Shown: in pieces, positions 46,970 to 58,384 of the stretch
Position numbering within the stretch: the stretch's first letter is position 1
Layout of the letters: each line of letters starts with the position of its first letter
Assembly: GCF_001704415.2 (NCBI RefSeq)
Contig: NC_030817.1
Coordinates: forward strand, 35,041,550 to 35,105,549
Length of the DNA stretch: 64,000 nt
Source of the DNA: Capra hircus
Taxonomy: Eukaryota; Chordata; Mammalia; Artiodactyla; Bovidae
Direction: 5' to 3'
Program-made: the position numbers and the translations under genes
The notes under the pieces: model-generated
Told to the model about the DNA's origin: nothing
Database searches by the model: none
The model's input: only the letters and a program-made list of their open reading frames with translations

Positions 46970-47145
46970 TTAAGTCCCTTCTGAGTGCCAGGCACTGTCC
47001 ATGCTTGACCCAGGGTTATCCTTTAGTCCTCACAATGATCTTATGAAACAGGTGCTAGCATCCCTCCTTAACAGATACAAGATCTAAAGGTTTAGATCGT
47101 TTACCTATTGCCACACAACTTGAGGGACAAAAGGATTTGGAACCA
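46970..47145 (-). mobile_element. MIR/L2-type element
   Basis: ctgagtgccaggcactgtcc, gtcctcacaatgatcttatg and a cttaacagatacaagatct core resemble antisense MIRb. Confidence 0.65.
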
Positions 47146-47484
47146 ATTCCTGGGTATTTGGAAGTGATCTAACTACAATGCTGACATCCCAGGAAGCAGC
47201 AAAAGTCACTGTTGGTGAGAACTGCCACCTAAAGAAATGGCACATCCAGTCCCACACAGCTTGACTCAGGCAGCACTGAATAGGCAAGCTGTGCACCTCA
47301 TCAGCCCAGTCTGGACACCACAATCTTGACTGCAGTTGCCACATAGGGACCACTCCATTTAGGAACTTGGAAGGTATCTTCAACTTTATGGAGTCAGCCA
47401 AAAGAACCAGATGAGAATGGCCACCTTCACTCCAGGGAGTGGAGCTCCGAACACAAGCTGTACATCACACTGCCTGCATGAAAC
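47146..47484. other. Unassigned sequence
   Basis: Nothing recognised. Confidence 0.4.
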
Positions 47485-47695
47485 CTTGATCGGGCCACTC
47501 AGTAGCTGTGCAATCTTAGCAAGCTGATGAGTCTCTTTGAGTCTCACTTTTCCCATTTATATGATAAGGTAATATGAGAATCTACTTCATTTAGTGTGAC
47601 ACTTAAAAGAGATGATACCCTTAAGGTACTTAGCACAGCAGCTGGAATATAGTGATCATACAATACGTGTTCACTGTTATTATTACTATCATTAC
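47485..47695 (+). mobile_element. MIR SINE
   Basis: gccactcagtagctgtgcaa, cttttcccatttatatgata, ggtacttagcacagcagctg and catacaatacgtgttcactg: MIR in order on plus. Confidence 0.8.
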
Positions 47696-48237
47696 AGTTA
47701 ATCAGAATTACACACAACAAACGATGACTAATCTACAGCGGGGTAGACTCTCTACCACCTTCCAGTCTCTCCTTGTGAGGAACTGATGAACAGCGTCAGC
47801 CAGACATGGCTAAAGGAAATGTCCTCCTTTCCTTTGGTTTTGCATGCTACGCAGATTCTGTTTTGTGTGATGTACACCCTCCTCCCTTCCCTCTTCACCC
47901 ATGTGTCAGGGGGAAGACAGAGCCTCCAGACTGGTGAGTGAAGCCTGTGATCATTATAGCATTCACAGAGGCTGTGATGGAAGTCTGGTGGCGGGGCCCC
48001 TGGGGTCCAACTAAGAGAGTTGTCAATTTCCCCATCCAGTGTTCATCAGCGCCTTGCTACCGTGACTTGTCCTGTCCTAAAATCAGAGTCCTTAATACAA
48101 AGTACAAGGAATAATATTTGCTCCAAGGCCACATATAACTGCAATATAGTTTCTATCTCCTGCATTTTGCAGGGAAATTTGCTTTCTTGCTTCACTATCA
48201 CTTGTTGGCGTTTATGCACACAGCACTGGAGTGTCTT
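47696..48237. other. Unassigned sequence
   Basis: No gene or repeat recognised. Confidence 0.4.
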
Positions 48238-48560
48238 CATCAAAGGTCTCCAGAGAAAGTGTGTGTGTGACACACAGAGAGACAGAAATTCATCATAATT
48301 AATTGGCTCATGTGATTATGGAGGCTGGCAGGGGTGATTCAGCAGGCTGGAGGACCAGGAATGCTGTGGGCAAAGTTTCGGGCTGAAGACAAGCAGTCTC
48401 GATATCCAGGAAGAGTTGATGTTTCAGTTCAAGTATGAAGGCGGGAGAAAATGATGTCCTCGCTCAAAGGCAGGCAGGCAGAAGGAATTCTCTCTTATCT
48501 GGGAGAGGGTCAGTCCTTTTGTTCTATCCAGGCCTCCAACTGATGGGATGAGGCCCACCC
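48238..48560. mobile_element. Ancient mammalian interspersed repeat (family unnamed)
   Basis: tcaaaggtctccagagaaag, aattggctcatgtgattatg, aagagttgatgtttcagttc and ccaactgatgggatgaggcc are blocks of a widely dispersed old repeat. I cannot name the family with confidence. Confidence 0.5.
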
Positions 48561-48840
48561 ACGCTGAGGAAGCGATCCCACATGCCACCAAGGAACTAAA
48601 CCGGTAGGCCACAACACTGAGCCTGCGCCCTAGAGCCCAGGAGTGGCAACTACTGAGGCCCGTTTACCCTGGATCGGGTGCTCTGCAACAAGAGAAGCCG
48701 CCACAAGGAGAAGCCAGCCCACCACAACGAGAGAGTAGCCCCTGCTCGCCGCAACCCAGAGAACAAAGCCTGAGCAGCAACCAAGACCCAGTGCAGCCCA
48801 AAATAAACACATAAATAAAATTATGTTTTTAAAAAAGAAA
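48561..48840 (+). mobile_element. CHR-type SINE (headless)
   Basis: gaagcgatcccacatgccac, acaacactgagcctgcgccc, ctgcaacaagagaagccgcc, accaagacccagtgcagccc and an A-rich tail: the CHR-2-like body without its tRNA-like head. Confidence 0.85.
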
Positions 48841-48919
48841 AGAAAAGCACCTCCTGTAGTACAGAGGCTAAAGCTTCAATAAGATTTCCTGAGCAGCAGT
48901 GTCATAAACTACAACACAG

Positions 48920-49140
48920 TGAAAAGGGAAACAGCCAAGTCTTGGTGACCAGATTTGGTCTGAATCTTGGTTCTACATCTTTCTGGTTGGTGGATCTTGG
49001 AAATGTTACTTAATATCTTCAGTCCTCAGTTTTCTCATCCTTCAAATGGACATAATAACATCCCAGTCTTGCAAGGAGTGAAGTAATGTACAAAGTGCTT
49101 GACCCCTGTAGGCATTACGTAAGCGGAGCTTTTTGTCACT
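48920..49140 (+). mobile_element. MIR SINE
   Basis: tctgaatcttggttctacat, gaaatgttacttaatatctt, tcagttttctcatccttcaa and aaagtgcttgacccctgtag: MIR in order. Confidence 0.82.
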
Positions 49141-49689
49141 GTTCCCCTGAAACCTAATAAACGGTGCCAAATGCAGCGGCTGAGTGTGGTTCCTGCCCAG
49201 CCATCTTATCCTGCTCGTTAGGCAGGACCTTCCACTGCCTCCAGGCTAACGGCCCTCACGTGGTGCCTCTTATGTTATCCTTGCTCTTGGGCTGCATTAA
49301 TTGTCTCAGAAATCTGTTAGGCACAACCCTCCCGAGGCTCCTACTGTGTCCTACAATAGCTTACAGTTCTTCACATTAAAAATGAGCATCTTCAACTCTT
49401 CATTTCTTACCCTCAACCCCCTGGGACATGTTTAAAACAATAATCAAAGCAGCAAAACCAGTTGACACGAGTCATGAGTAAAAGCAGCCTGTACCTAATG
49501 CCATTCCTCTTGAGAATATTAAATGCTTTCAGTCCCACTTTATAAATAAAGCCTTCCTTCCCAGGTGTTTAGCATCACTCTCCTAGCTACCTGGCCCTTC
49601 CTTCTCATTCCTCCTGAACCCCCCTCCTGCTTATTCTCACCTCTCTCAACAGCCTCCTTAGTTTCTCGCTCTCCTGCCCCAATATTGAC
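49141..49689. other. Unassigned sequence
   Basis: Nothing recognised; C/T-rich toward the end. Confidence 0.4.
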
Positions 49690-49990
49690 AATGACAATGA
49701 CAACTGATAGCAACTATGGAATATCTATGACGAGCTAGGCTCTGTTGTAAGGAATTTACAGGTGCTAAGCTGTTTCCCTCCTACGACAAACCTGAGAGTG
49801 TGTTCAGTTCAGTTCAGTCGCTCAGTCATGTCCGACTCTTTGCGACCCCATGGACTGCATCACGCCAGGCCTCCCTGTCCATCACCAACTCCTGGAGCGT
49901 GTTACTGTTATCCTATTGCAGATGAGATGACAGAGGTGCCAACATGTCTGAGTAACTAACCCAAGATCACAGAACCAGTGGACACTCAAA
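49690..49990 (-). mobile_element. MIR-type SINE split by BovB
   Basis: Left: gagctaggctctgttgtaag and 'aatttacaggtgctaag'. Right: ttatcctattgcagatgaga, 'gaccagt'-type acagaaccagtggacactca. Antisense MIR interrupted at 49805-49894. Confidence 0.65.
49805..49894 (-). mobile_element. Minimal 90-bp BovB 3' insertion
   Basis: Only the terminal 90 bp of BovB (reversed) is present, from cagttcagttcagtcgctca to 'atcaccaactcctg'. A near-perfect 9-bp target-site duplication gagtgtgtt / gagcgtgtt (49796-49804, 49895-49903) flanks it. Confidence 0.85.
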
Positions 49991-50254
49991 CCCACTCCAT
50001 ATTAAGAGGCTCTCACCCATCCTTGAGCCTTCTTCTCCCTCCCTCTCTTCCCCAAGTTCTTACTAGGTCCTGTCCCTTGTCTCCTAATCCTCCTAATCCT
50101 AAATCCACCCTTTCTCTTGTCCGCACGGTCCTGCTTTAGCTCGTACTCTGATCACCTCTTGCCTGGACTCTCCCTGCCACAACCTCTTCCCTGGTCTCAC
50201 TACCATTTATGTCTCCTTCCCCACATCACCCTTCACATGACTACATTTCGCACT
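49991..50254. other. Pyrimidine-rich unassigned sequence
   Basis: C/T-rich on plus, possibly a decayed L2-like repeat (ctcttgcctggactctccct). Not certain. Confidence 0.35.
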
Positions 50255-50400
50255 CAGTTCTTCACTCACTTAGCAAAGTGTTACAAGGTGGCTATTATGT
50301 GCCAGGCACTAATTTGGGGTCACCAAAATGATAAGATAGTCCCTGACCCAAAGGAGCCCACAGTAATGGGAAAGTCAGACAAGCAAAAAATAAGTCAGTG
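50255..50400 (+). mobile_element. L2 3' fragment
   Basis: tattatgtgccaggcactaa, ccaaaatgataagatagtcc and caaaggagcccacagtaatg fit the L2 3' end. Confidence 0.65.
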
Positions 50401-50986
50401 ATACTGGAATACAAGATGGCAAAACACGCAAACAGAAACTCAGAGGAAGGACTACTAGATTTTGCCCAGCATTGTGCAACAGGATTGACTTGGGCTGCAA
50501 ATCAACCAAAATGGTTTAAACAAATTGGTTTTTGTTTCTGTTTACATACTCAGAAGTCTGAAAGCGAGATGTCACAGGGATAGGTAAGAATTGCAAAGAT
50601 TTGGGAGCCCTTGGTGCCATTTCTTTGGCTTGTCTTTCATGTCACAAAACGGCTGCTGCGTCTCCAGCCACTGTGTCTATATTCAAGGCAGGAGAAAGGG
50701 GAAAGGCCAAAGGGTGGGACCAGAGAATGTGCTTGCTTGCTTTCTTTCTTTTTTAATAAATCAAGAGAGAACTTCTTTTCTTGGAAGCCCCTCTTATAGA
50801 CTTCTACTTGGGGTTCACAGCCCAAATTTGGGTTACATGGTCACTCTAAGCTGCAAGAAAAGCTAGAAAAGTATTTGGCTTTTCAGCACCTATAATAGGA
50901 GGCAACAAAAGAGAGGGAAGTTGAGTGTGGCTTTTGGGTGGACAGGCCACACATGGTCAGGAACATTTCAGAGCAGATATCATGCT
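50401..50986. other. Unassigned sequence
   Basis: Nothing recognised. Confidence 0.4.
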
Positions 50987-50991
50987 TGCCA

Positions 50992-51321
50992 TGGTCGGAA
51001 TGAGCCTTCCCAAACTTCATATGTTGAAACCTAAGCCCCAAGGTGATGGCATTAGAAAGTGGGCCTCTGGGAGGCGATTAGTTCATGAGGAGGAGCCCTC
51101 ATGTATGGAGTTAGTGCCCTTTATACAAGAGACCCTTTGCCCCTTCTACCACGTGAAGACATAGTGAGAAGTCTGTATGTGGCCATGGTCCCTCACCCCA
51201 CCATGCTGGCACCCTGATCTCAGACTTCCACCTCCCAGAACTGGGAGAAATATATTTCTCTTGTTTCTAACCTACCCAGTCTGTGGTGCTTTTGTTACAA
51301 CAGTCTGAATGGACTAAGACA
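50992..51321 (+). mobile_element. Solo MST/MLT1-type LTR
   Basis: A 330-bp LTR beginning TG (tggtcggaatgagcc) and ending CA (ggactaagaca). Motifs: acttcatatgttgaaaccta, ctggcaccctgatctcagac, cccagtctgtggtgcttttg. An exact 5-bp target-site duplication tgcca (50987-50991, 51322-51326) supports a solo ERVL-MaLR LTR. Confidence 0.85.
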
Positions 51322-51326
51322 TGCCA

Positions 51327-52639
51327 AGTCTTGATTCCCAACTTGCAATCCACAAATGTGATTTATTTTGAAATGTGATTGCTCTGGTTCTCATTCAGAA
51401 ATGCTTTAGGAGTGAAATTCCATGTACAGAATTGTCATGTCATCATTACCACATACCTGCCCGACAATAGGAGGGGAGAGCCATTTAGATGGAGGTAGAA
51501 ACATGCCTGAATCATCCATCACACTCTCCTGTACCTCCTGCTCCACCCCCTCACCCCCCATCCTACTCTGCCACACCCCACCCTAAATTCCCTTCTCTGC
51601 CTGTACCCTCCGTTTCAAGCCTTAGCCGAGACCTTGTATTCTCCTGGGAGCTGTCCTTGACCTAGCTCAGTGGCCTGTCACTGGACTTTCCAGGATCTGG
51701 AACCCCCATGGCCCCCTGAGCTCCATAAAGATACCCTCACGTCTCTCATTCTCTGCTCCCTAGACCTTCAGCCTGGTTCTTAGAAGATGTCCAAAAACTT
51801 ATTGAATGGATAAAAGTCACATATCCCCCATAAACATACTGTAACATACCCATATTTTTAGGAAGTACCTTGCTCTTACCTCAAAAGCAGGCACATAAGC
51901 AAATAAAAATCATCCCAGAAATGAACTCAAGAAGGAATGGGCTTAACTGTGATGTGGCCAGTATAAAGACGCTGCTTCATGTTCAGATCGGTAGATAACT
52001 TCAACACTGACACACAAATTAGAAAGAATAAGAAAGACACACCCGCAAATGAGGCTGCGACATGTACTCAGGGAACCTAAACAGGCTTTCTGGCAACAAG
52101 GACTCAGTTCCTGGCCACAGGTGGGCTTCAGCACACATGCTGGTGCCTGCGGGCTGAGGGAGGCTCTGGCTCGCTGCGAGGGGCACGCAGGATCTCCATT
52201 ATCAGGCCAGCACTCCACTCCTCACCACAGCCCTCTGGGGTGAGAGGCTTTGCTGTATGTGGTAACTAATAAGCCCTAGCAGCCACACTCGACAGCAGAT
52301 CATGCTCCTTGTCCACACCGCATGCTGTGGGCTGGGTGCTCTTCTGCGTGGCTCTCCCCCAAATGCTCCTGGGGATCTGAGCTCCTTGGTGCAACTCTGC
52401 CAACCCCAACCTTCCCTCCCTGCCTTGGAGGTCATACGCCTGCACTTGCCTTTGAGGGCAGGAACTTGCTGGTTGCTTCCTCCTCAGCTCATAGGCCTCT
52501 TGTGGTATCTGCAGTTTGGTCTGCTGAGTCTTCTCTGGGCAGCATCCAAGGCAGTCTCCCTGGATTTCTCCCTCACATGGCTCATGTCTGGTCCCTGGCA
52601 CACACACATATCCTGCACTCTGAAAAATGTGAGTAATGC
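51327..52639. other. Mostly unassigned sequence
   Basis: A C-rich stretch at 51540-51585 and an L2-like 3' tail at 51745-51815 (cctggttcttagaagatgtc). Overlapping open frames of 77-129 codons on both strands at 52202-52688 have no domain. Confidence 0.4.
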
Positions 52640-52710
52640 AGACAAAATGAAACACTTAGCAGGTGTTGCAGCGAATGCTGGAAAATAGCATTCAACAAAA
52701 GTGTGTAATT
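52640..52710 (+). mobile_element. MIR 3' fragment
   Basis: aaatgaaacacttagcaggt followed by a decayed gaatgctggaaaatagcatt block. Weak. Confidence 0.4.
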
Positions 52711-52826
52711 ATTACAATGCTATTATTCTTATGTTACTGTTATCATTGATAAAATGATATGGTTAATTAGTTGCTTTATAGGGGCATCGGTCATAATCCA
52801 GTTAAAAGTTCGGTGGTATGGGCTAA

Positions 52827-53417
52827 GTGAGCATATGTTCTAGGGTGCTGGGTGATGAATTTAAGGTGGTGGAAGTAGTTCATCCTTCTCTCCTCGCTAC
52901 TCAGAGTGACTGGAGAGCCCGCCAGTTGTTTCAGTATGGCCAGCCAGTCGCCGGTATGTCTCAGAGTACGCAGGCTTCTCATAGCATTCAAACCAGGTAC
53001 TCGACACCTATGAGAAAGTTTTGTATTTTCCATGCAAATGTCAGAAGAAAAAACCCTGTTCCACCTGGCTGGACACATTCATCTATTTTAACAGAAGATC
53101 CAGTCCATAGAAACTGCCCCTTAAGAGAACATCAAGGCAAAGAGTCTGTAAGAATCTTTATATCTGGGTTTCTGTATTGTACTCACACTGTTGAGGACAT
53201 AAGTCATCCTATCCTTGGTATCAAAAGTGAGAAAAACTTGTCGTCTCATCTAACTTTATTCCAACTATGTCTTCCTTTCAAGGGGCTAAAAATCATAACA
53301 CTGGTCAATGGGAGGATAGCATTCATGTCTATTAGGAAAGTCACCAAAGAGGAGACAATATTCCTTGTGTGGCACAACCAGGAAATAACAAGAAACACCA
53401 AGAAAACCACCAATTAG
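52827..53417 (+). other. Anonymous 196-codon open frame
   Basis: The longest open frame in the window outside transposon coding sequence. It starts MSICSRVLGDEF and ends EITRNTKKTTN. I recognise no domain, signal peptide, membrane segment or repeat in it, and no known mobile element covers it. Composition is unremarkable with several Cys. A chance frame or a decayed exon/pseudogene are both possible; coding is not supported by anything else I can see. Confidence 0.2.
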
Positions 53418-54935
53418 CACTTCACCTTTTTTAGGCCTATTTTGGGAGAATTTGGTTTTCAACATGTTAGACTGAGTACAGGCTGCAATCTCTCCCTGCT
53501 CAAATTTGTAGAAATTAGAAAAGTAACATAAAAATATATTAGTAAATATTTAGCAATATTTGAAAACAAGAACTCTCATTTGACAGAAAAAAAAAAAAAC
53601 TGAAGAAATTAGAAGAAAAGGAAAGCAAATTGAAAACCATAATGCATGATTTTTGGAACTTCGGTCCCCAAACCAGCAACATCAGCAAACATTAACTTGT
53701 TTGAAATGCATTCCTGAGGCAACCCAGAAATGATAAACTAGTAACACAGCTTGGGAACCATGGGAATTAATAAATTTGAATTTAACAGAGAGAAAATACC
53801 CTTTCTTTTCAATGGCTTGGAATACTTACAGATATTGACCGCGAACTTGGCAATAAAGCAATTGCTAAAGAATTAGATTTCATTTAGATTAGAATTTACT
53901 AGAGCCACAGCTTTATTTTACTGGCACAGCTAGCAAGAAGGAAAATGGGACACACAGGTTGAAGAGCCTGCACAATTTAGGTGGTGACGAACACACCTTC
54001 ACACAATTCATAGTGTAAGTGAAGTTCCATTTTCTACAACTATAGTCTGTGAATTACAGTCAACAATACCATACTTCAGATATTTTGAAAAGAACACTGC
54101 ATTCAGTAGATAAATGAAAAATTTGTACTTGGCATTGAATGAAATCTCAAGAACTTTGTATTGAATAACTCAGGAAGAATCTGCTCTTTGCTCAAAAACT
54201 CATAATTTCTTGATTTTTCATAACAAAAACATCAGACAATGCATAAATATAAATGTCAATAAGACATTTCTCCACCTGTTTGACTCTGTTTCCTGTGTTC
54301 CTGAGATCACTAGAAAATAAGTATTCAACATGCATGGCTCTCTCGTTTTCTAACCAAAGAGAATAACAACTAGCCTGGTAAAGTAAAGTGAGAATTCAAA
54401 CTACTCTATAGATACAATCATTTCCCACCAAAGCTTAGCAGTCTTTCATATAATCTCTTTTGTTTTAAACCAAAACTAACTAATTTTTTTTGGTTTATAT
54501 TTTTCTTTCTTCTGAAGTCTCCACACATTCAGGAGGAAAAAAAAATAACCGAGTCTATATGACTTGTCATATAGATCATGTTCACTGACTCAAATGCAAT
54601 AACATTCAAAAACCATACTTTAAAAATCCATGATGCGGAAAATACACAAGCTCAAAAAACCAAAAAATCTCCTAGCTTAAAGGAAATCAAAACAAAAGTT
54701 AACATAAAAATGTCTATTGGCAGAGAAATGTACAAATAAATTGTGGCATAGCCATGGTTAAAAATGAATGAATAAAAGCTGCATATATGAATTTCAAAAC
54801 TAATACTGACCAAATAAAGCAAATGACAGAATGATTTATATAAAGTTTGAAAACACTATTACATGTTTCAGGATACATGCATATGTATTAAGCATATAAC
54901 AACATGAAATTAAGTGATACATATACCCCAAAACA
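53418..54935. other. AT-rich unassigned sequence
   Basis: About 1.5 kb of AT-rich DNA with A runs (53588-53600). No gene or clear repeat; some of it may be very old L1. Confidence 0.4.
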
Positions 54936-55345
54936 ATTAGAACTACTAAATAAATTCAACAAGATTGTAGGATACAAGATTAGACATCTGTTGCATTTCT
55001 ATACAATAATAATGAAATATCAGAAAGTAAAAAAAAGAAACCTTTAAAAATTACATTAAAATATTAAAATACTTAGGAATGAACTTAACCAAAGAAGCTA
55101 GAGACCTATACTGTGAAAACTATAGAACACTGATGAAGGAAACTGAAGATGATTCGAAGAAATGAAAAGACATCCAGCAATCTTCAAATTTAATGCAATC
55201 CCTATCAAAATACCCATGACATTTTTCACAGAACAAGGACAAACAATTCTAAAATGTATATAGAACCACAAAAGACCCAGAACTACCAAAGCAATCTTAA
55301 GACAAAAAGAACAAAGCTGGAGGAATAACCCTCCCAGACTTCAGA

Positions 55346-55346
55346 C

Positions 55347-55381
<35 letters not shown>

Positions 55382-55516
55382 TGCTAAGTCGGTTCAGTCA
55401 TGCCCGACTCTGTGCAGCCCCATAGACAGCAGCAAACCAGGCTCTGCTGTCCCTGGGATTCTCCAGGCAAGAACACTGGAGTGGGTTGCCATTTCCTTCT
55501 CCAATCCATGAAAGTG
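55346..55516 (-). mobile_element. Bov-A monomer with CTG tail
   Basis: One reversed Bov-A monomer (taagtcggttcagtcatgcc to ccttctccaatccatgaaag) preceded by about ten uninterrupted CTG units (55348-55377). Confidence 0.9.
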
Positions 55517-55535
55517 TAAAGCTATAGCAATCAAA

Positions 55536-55975
55536 ATATACACTCATACTACTATATAGAGGTCTTCCCTGGTGGCTTAGCTGGTAAAGAATCTGCCTGC
55601 GATGTGGGAAACCCAGGTTTGATCCCTGGGTAAGATCCTCTGGAGAGGGGAATGACTGTCCACTCCATTATTATTGCCTGGAGAATTTCATGGACAGAGT
55701 AGCCTGGGGTGCTTCAGTGCATGGGGTCACAAAGAGTCAGATATGCAAAGAGTCTGACTGAGGGACTAACATTCTCACTATGTATAAGATAGATAACCAA
55801 CAACTTACTGTATGGCACAAGAAACTTACACTCAATGTTTTATAAAACCTATAAAGGAAAAGAATCTGAGAAAATAGATATATATGTATGTATAATGAAT
55901 CACTTTGCTATACATATGAAACACAAAATCAAATATACTTCAATAAAAATTTTTTTAATAAAAAAAATTTAAGTT
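55536..55975 (+). mobile_element. Second L1 3' end nested in the L1
   Basis: atacactcatactactatat (55540-55560) is the start of the L1 3' UTR; it resumes after the Bov-tA at 55781 with gatagataaccaacaactta and ends ttcaataaaaattttttt. The surrounding older L1 breaks off at 'gctatagcaatcaaaa' and resumes at about 56018 with agcacagtattagcacaaaa. Confidence 0.75.
55562..55780 (+). mobile_element. Bov-tA SINE in the nested L1 3' end
   Basis: Head gtcttccctggtggcttagc, B box caggtttgatccctgggt, tail to gactgagggactaacattct. The tail carries a short duplicated agtctgac-type stretch (about 55735-55763). Confidence 0.9.
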
Positions 55976-57205
55976 GCACAAACTTCTATGATGATACAAA
56001 AAAATAATTTAAACAAAATAGCACAGTATTAGCACAAAAATAGACACACAGATCAACAGAACAGAGAGCCCCAAAATAAACCCACATACATACAGTCAAT
56101 TCGTCTACAACAAAGGAGGCAGGACTATACAGTAGAGAAAAGACACTTTCTTCAACAAGTGGTTCTGGGAAAACTGGACAGGTACATGTAAGACAATGAG
56201 ATCAGAGGGCTCCCTCACACCATATTAAAAAAAGAAACTCAAAATGCTTCGAAGACCTGAACCTAAGACCTGAAAACATAAAACTCCTAGAAGAGAACAT
56301 AGGTGGAACACTCTGACATAAATTATAGCAATATTTTCTTGGATCACTCCCCTAAGGCAAAAGAAATAAGCAAAAATAAGTAGTGCCTCACTAAACTTTT
56401 ACAAACCTAAAAGTACCTAAAAAAAACTTTCAAAGTACCTAATTAAAATTATACAAAATAAATTACAAACATTTGTACAGCAAAGGAAAGCATCAACAAA
56501 ATGAAGACAACCTAGTGAATGGGAGAAAATATTTGCAAATGATGCAACTAACAAGGGGTTAATATCCAAAATACATAAACAGCTAGTACAATTCAACATT
56601 TAAAAAAGCAAATAACTCAATCAAAAAATTGGCAGAAGGCCTGAATAGACATTCTCCAAAGAAGATACAGGTGACTAATAGGTGTACAGAAAGGTACTTG
56701 GCATCACTAACCATTAGAGAAATGCAAATCAAAACCACAGGATACCATCTCACACTTGTCAGAATGGCCATCATCAAAAAAATATGCCAGTAACAAAAGT
56801 TGGAGAAGATGTGGAAAAAAAGGAACCCTCTAATACTGTTGGTAGAAAGGGAAATTAGCATAGCCACTGTGGAAAACAGTATGGAGGTTCCTTAAAAAAC
56901 TAAAAACAGAACTATCATATGATCAAACAATTCCATTCCTGAGTATATATCCAGAAAAAAAGTGAAAACACTTATTCGAAAAAATACATACACACCAATG
57001 TTCATAGCACTATTTACAATAGCCAAAACAAGGAAACAACCCAAGTGTCCATCAACAGACAATTGGGTTAAGAAGATCTGGGTGTGGGAATATTACTCAG
57101 CCATAAAAAAGGAATTAAACACTCCCATTTGCAGCAACATGGATGGACCTAGAGAATATGCTTAATGAAGTAAATCAGACAGAGAAAGACAAACAGTATA
57201 CATCA

Positions 57206-57565
57206 TCTATATAAAAAGCAGTGACATTACTTTGCCAACAAAGGTCCGTCTAGTCAGGGCTATGGTTTTTCCAGTGGTCATGTATGGATGTGAGAGTTGG
57301 ACTATAAAGAAAGGTGAGCGCTGAAGAACTGACGCTTTTGAACTGTGGTGTTCAAAATAAGAGCTGACTTATTTGAAAAGACCCTGATGCTGGGAAAGAT
57401 TGAAGGCAGCAGGAGAAGGGGATGACCGAGGATGAGATGGCTGGATGGCATCACCGACTCAATGCACATGAGTTTGAGTAAACTCCGGGAGTTGGTGATG
57501 GGCAGGGAAGCCTGACGTGCTGCAGTCCACGGGGCCACAGAGTCAGCCATGACTGAACTGACATG
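57206..57565 (+). mobile_element. BovB LINE 3' fragment with internal deletion
   Basis: gcagtgacattactttgcca to gaactgtggtgttca, then an abrupt jump at about 57352 to gctgacttatttgaaaagac, so roughly 130 bp of the usual BovB sequence is missing. Ends ccatgactgaactga. Inserted in the L1 3' region. Confidence 0.9.
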
Positions 57566-57885
57566 TAGAATCTAAAAAATAATACAAATGAATGCATACA
57601 CAAAGCAGAATCAGACGCAAAGATATAGAAAACAAACCTGTGGTTACCAAAGGGAGTCAGGAAGAGGGGAGGGTTAAATTAGGGGTATGAGATTAACAGA
57701 TACAGTCCACTATATACAAAATAGATAAGCAACAAAGATTTACTGTATGGCACCAGGAATGCCCATTATGTTATAGTAACCTATAATGGAAGATAATCTG
57801 CAAAAATACTCAATCACTATGCTGCACACCTAACACTAACACACAGTGTAAAGTAACTATACTTCAAAAAAATTAAATGATAAAC

Positions 57886-58125
57886 CTTACCTTGAGTGCA
57901 GTGGCTACCTCAGGAGAGGGACAGAAATGGGATCAGGGAGAGGTATACAAAATGCCTTGACTGTATCAACTGCTGTGCTCTTTTTATTAAAAAAATATGA
58001 TAAAATGTTAATATTTTATATTGAGTGGGGTACACAAGTTTTTTCAATTATTTTCCATGACTTTCTGTATATTTGAAATATTCATGATTGTAAGAACTGA
58101 GAGACAATAAAATTCCCACATAGCA
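57886..58125 (+). mobile_element. Ancient L1M 3' UTR fragment
   Basis: gtggctacctcaggagaggg, tgataaaatgttaatatttt and ctgtatatttgaaatattca match an old L1 3' end pattern. Confidence 0.55.
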
Positions 58126-58384
58126 AAATCTGTGGGATACAAAGAAATCCAGAAGAAAACTTACAGCCTCTAAAAGAAAATAGAAAATAAGAAAAATTAA
58201 AAATAAATGAATTAAAATTTAAAGACAGTAAGTTGACAAAATGCAACAAAAATAAATGCAAACAAAGTAAGAAGACTGATAAACGATAAAACCAGATGAT
58301 TTAAATATAAAACAAAATACAAGAAAGGGCTGATAGAACTGCCCAGTGTAATTTTAAAAACCATTGAAAAAGCATAGTATTCTA

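Larger units (their letters stand above)
54936..57885 (+). mobile_element. L1 ORF2 to 3' UTR, interrupted several times
   Basis: L1 ORF2 C-terminal half and 3' end on plus: aggatacaagattagacatc near the start, gcaatccctatcaaaatacc, 'atatttgcaaatgatgcaac', cataaaaaaggaattaaaca and the 3' UTR agatttactgtatggcacca. Interrupted by a Bov-A monomer (55346-55516), a second L1 3' end with its own Bov-tA (55536-55975) and a BovB (57206-57565). Frames have many stops; the short minus frames here are shadows. Confidence 0.85.
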
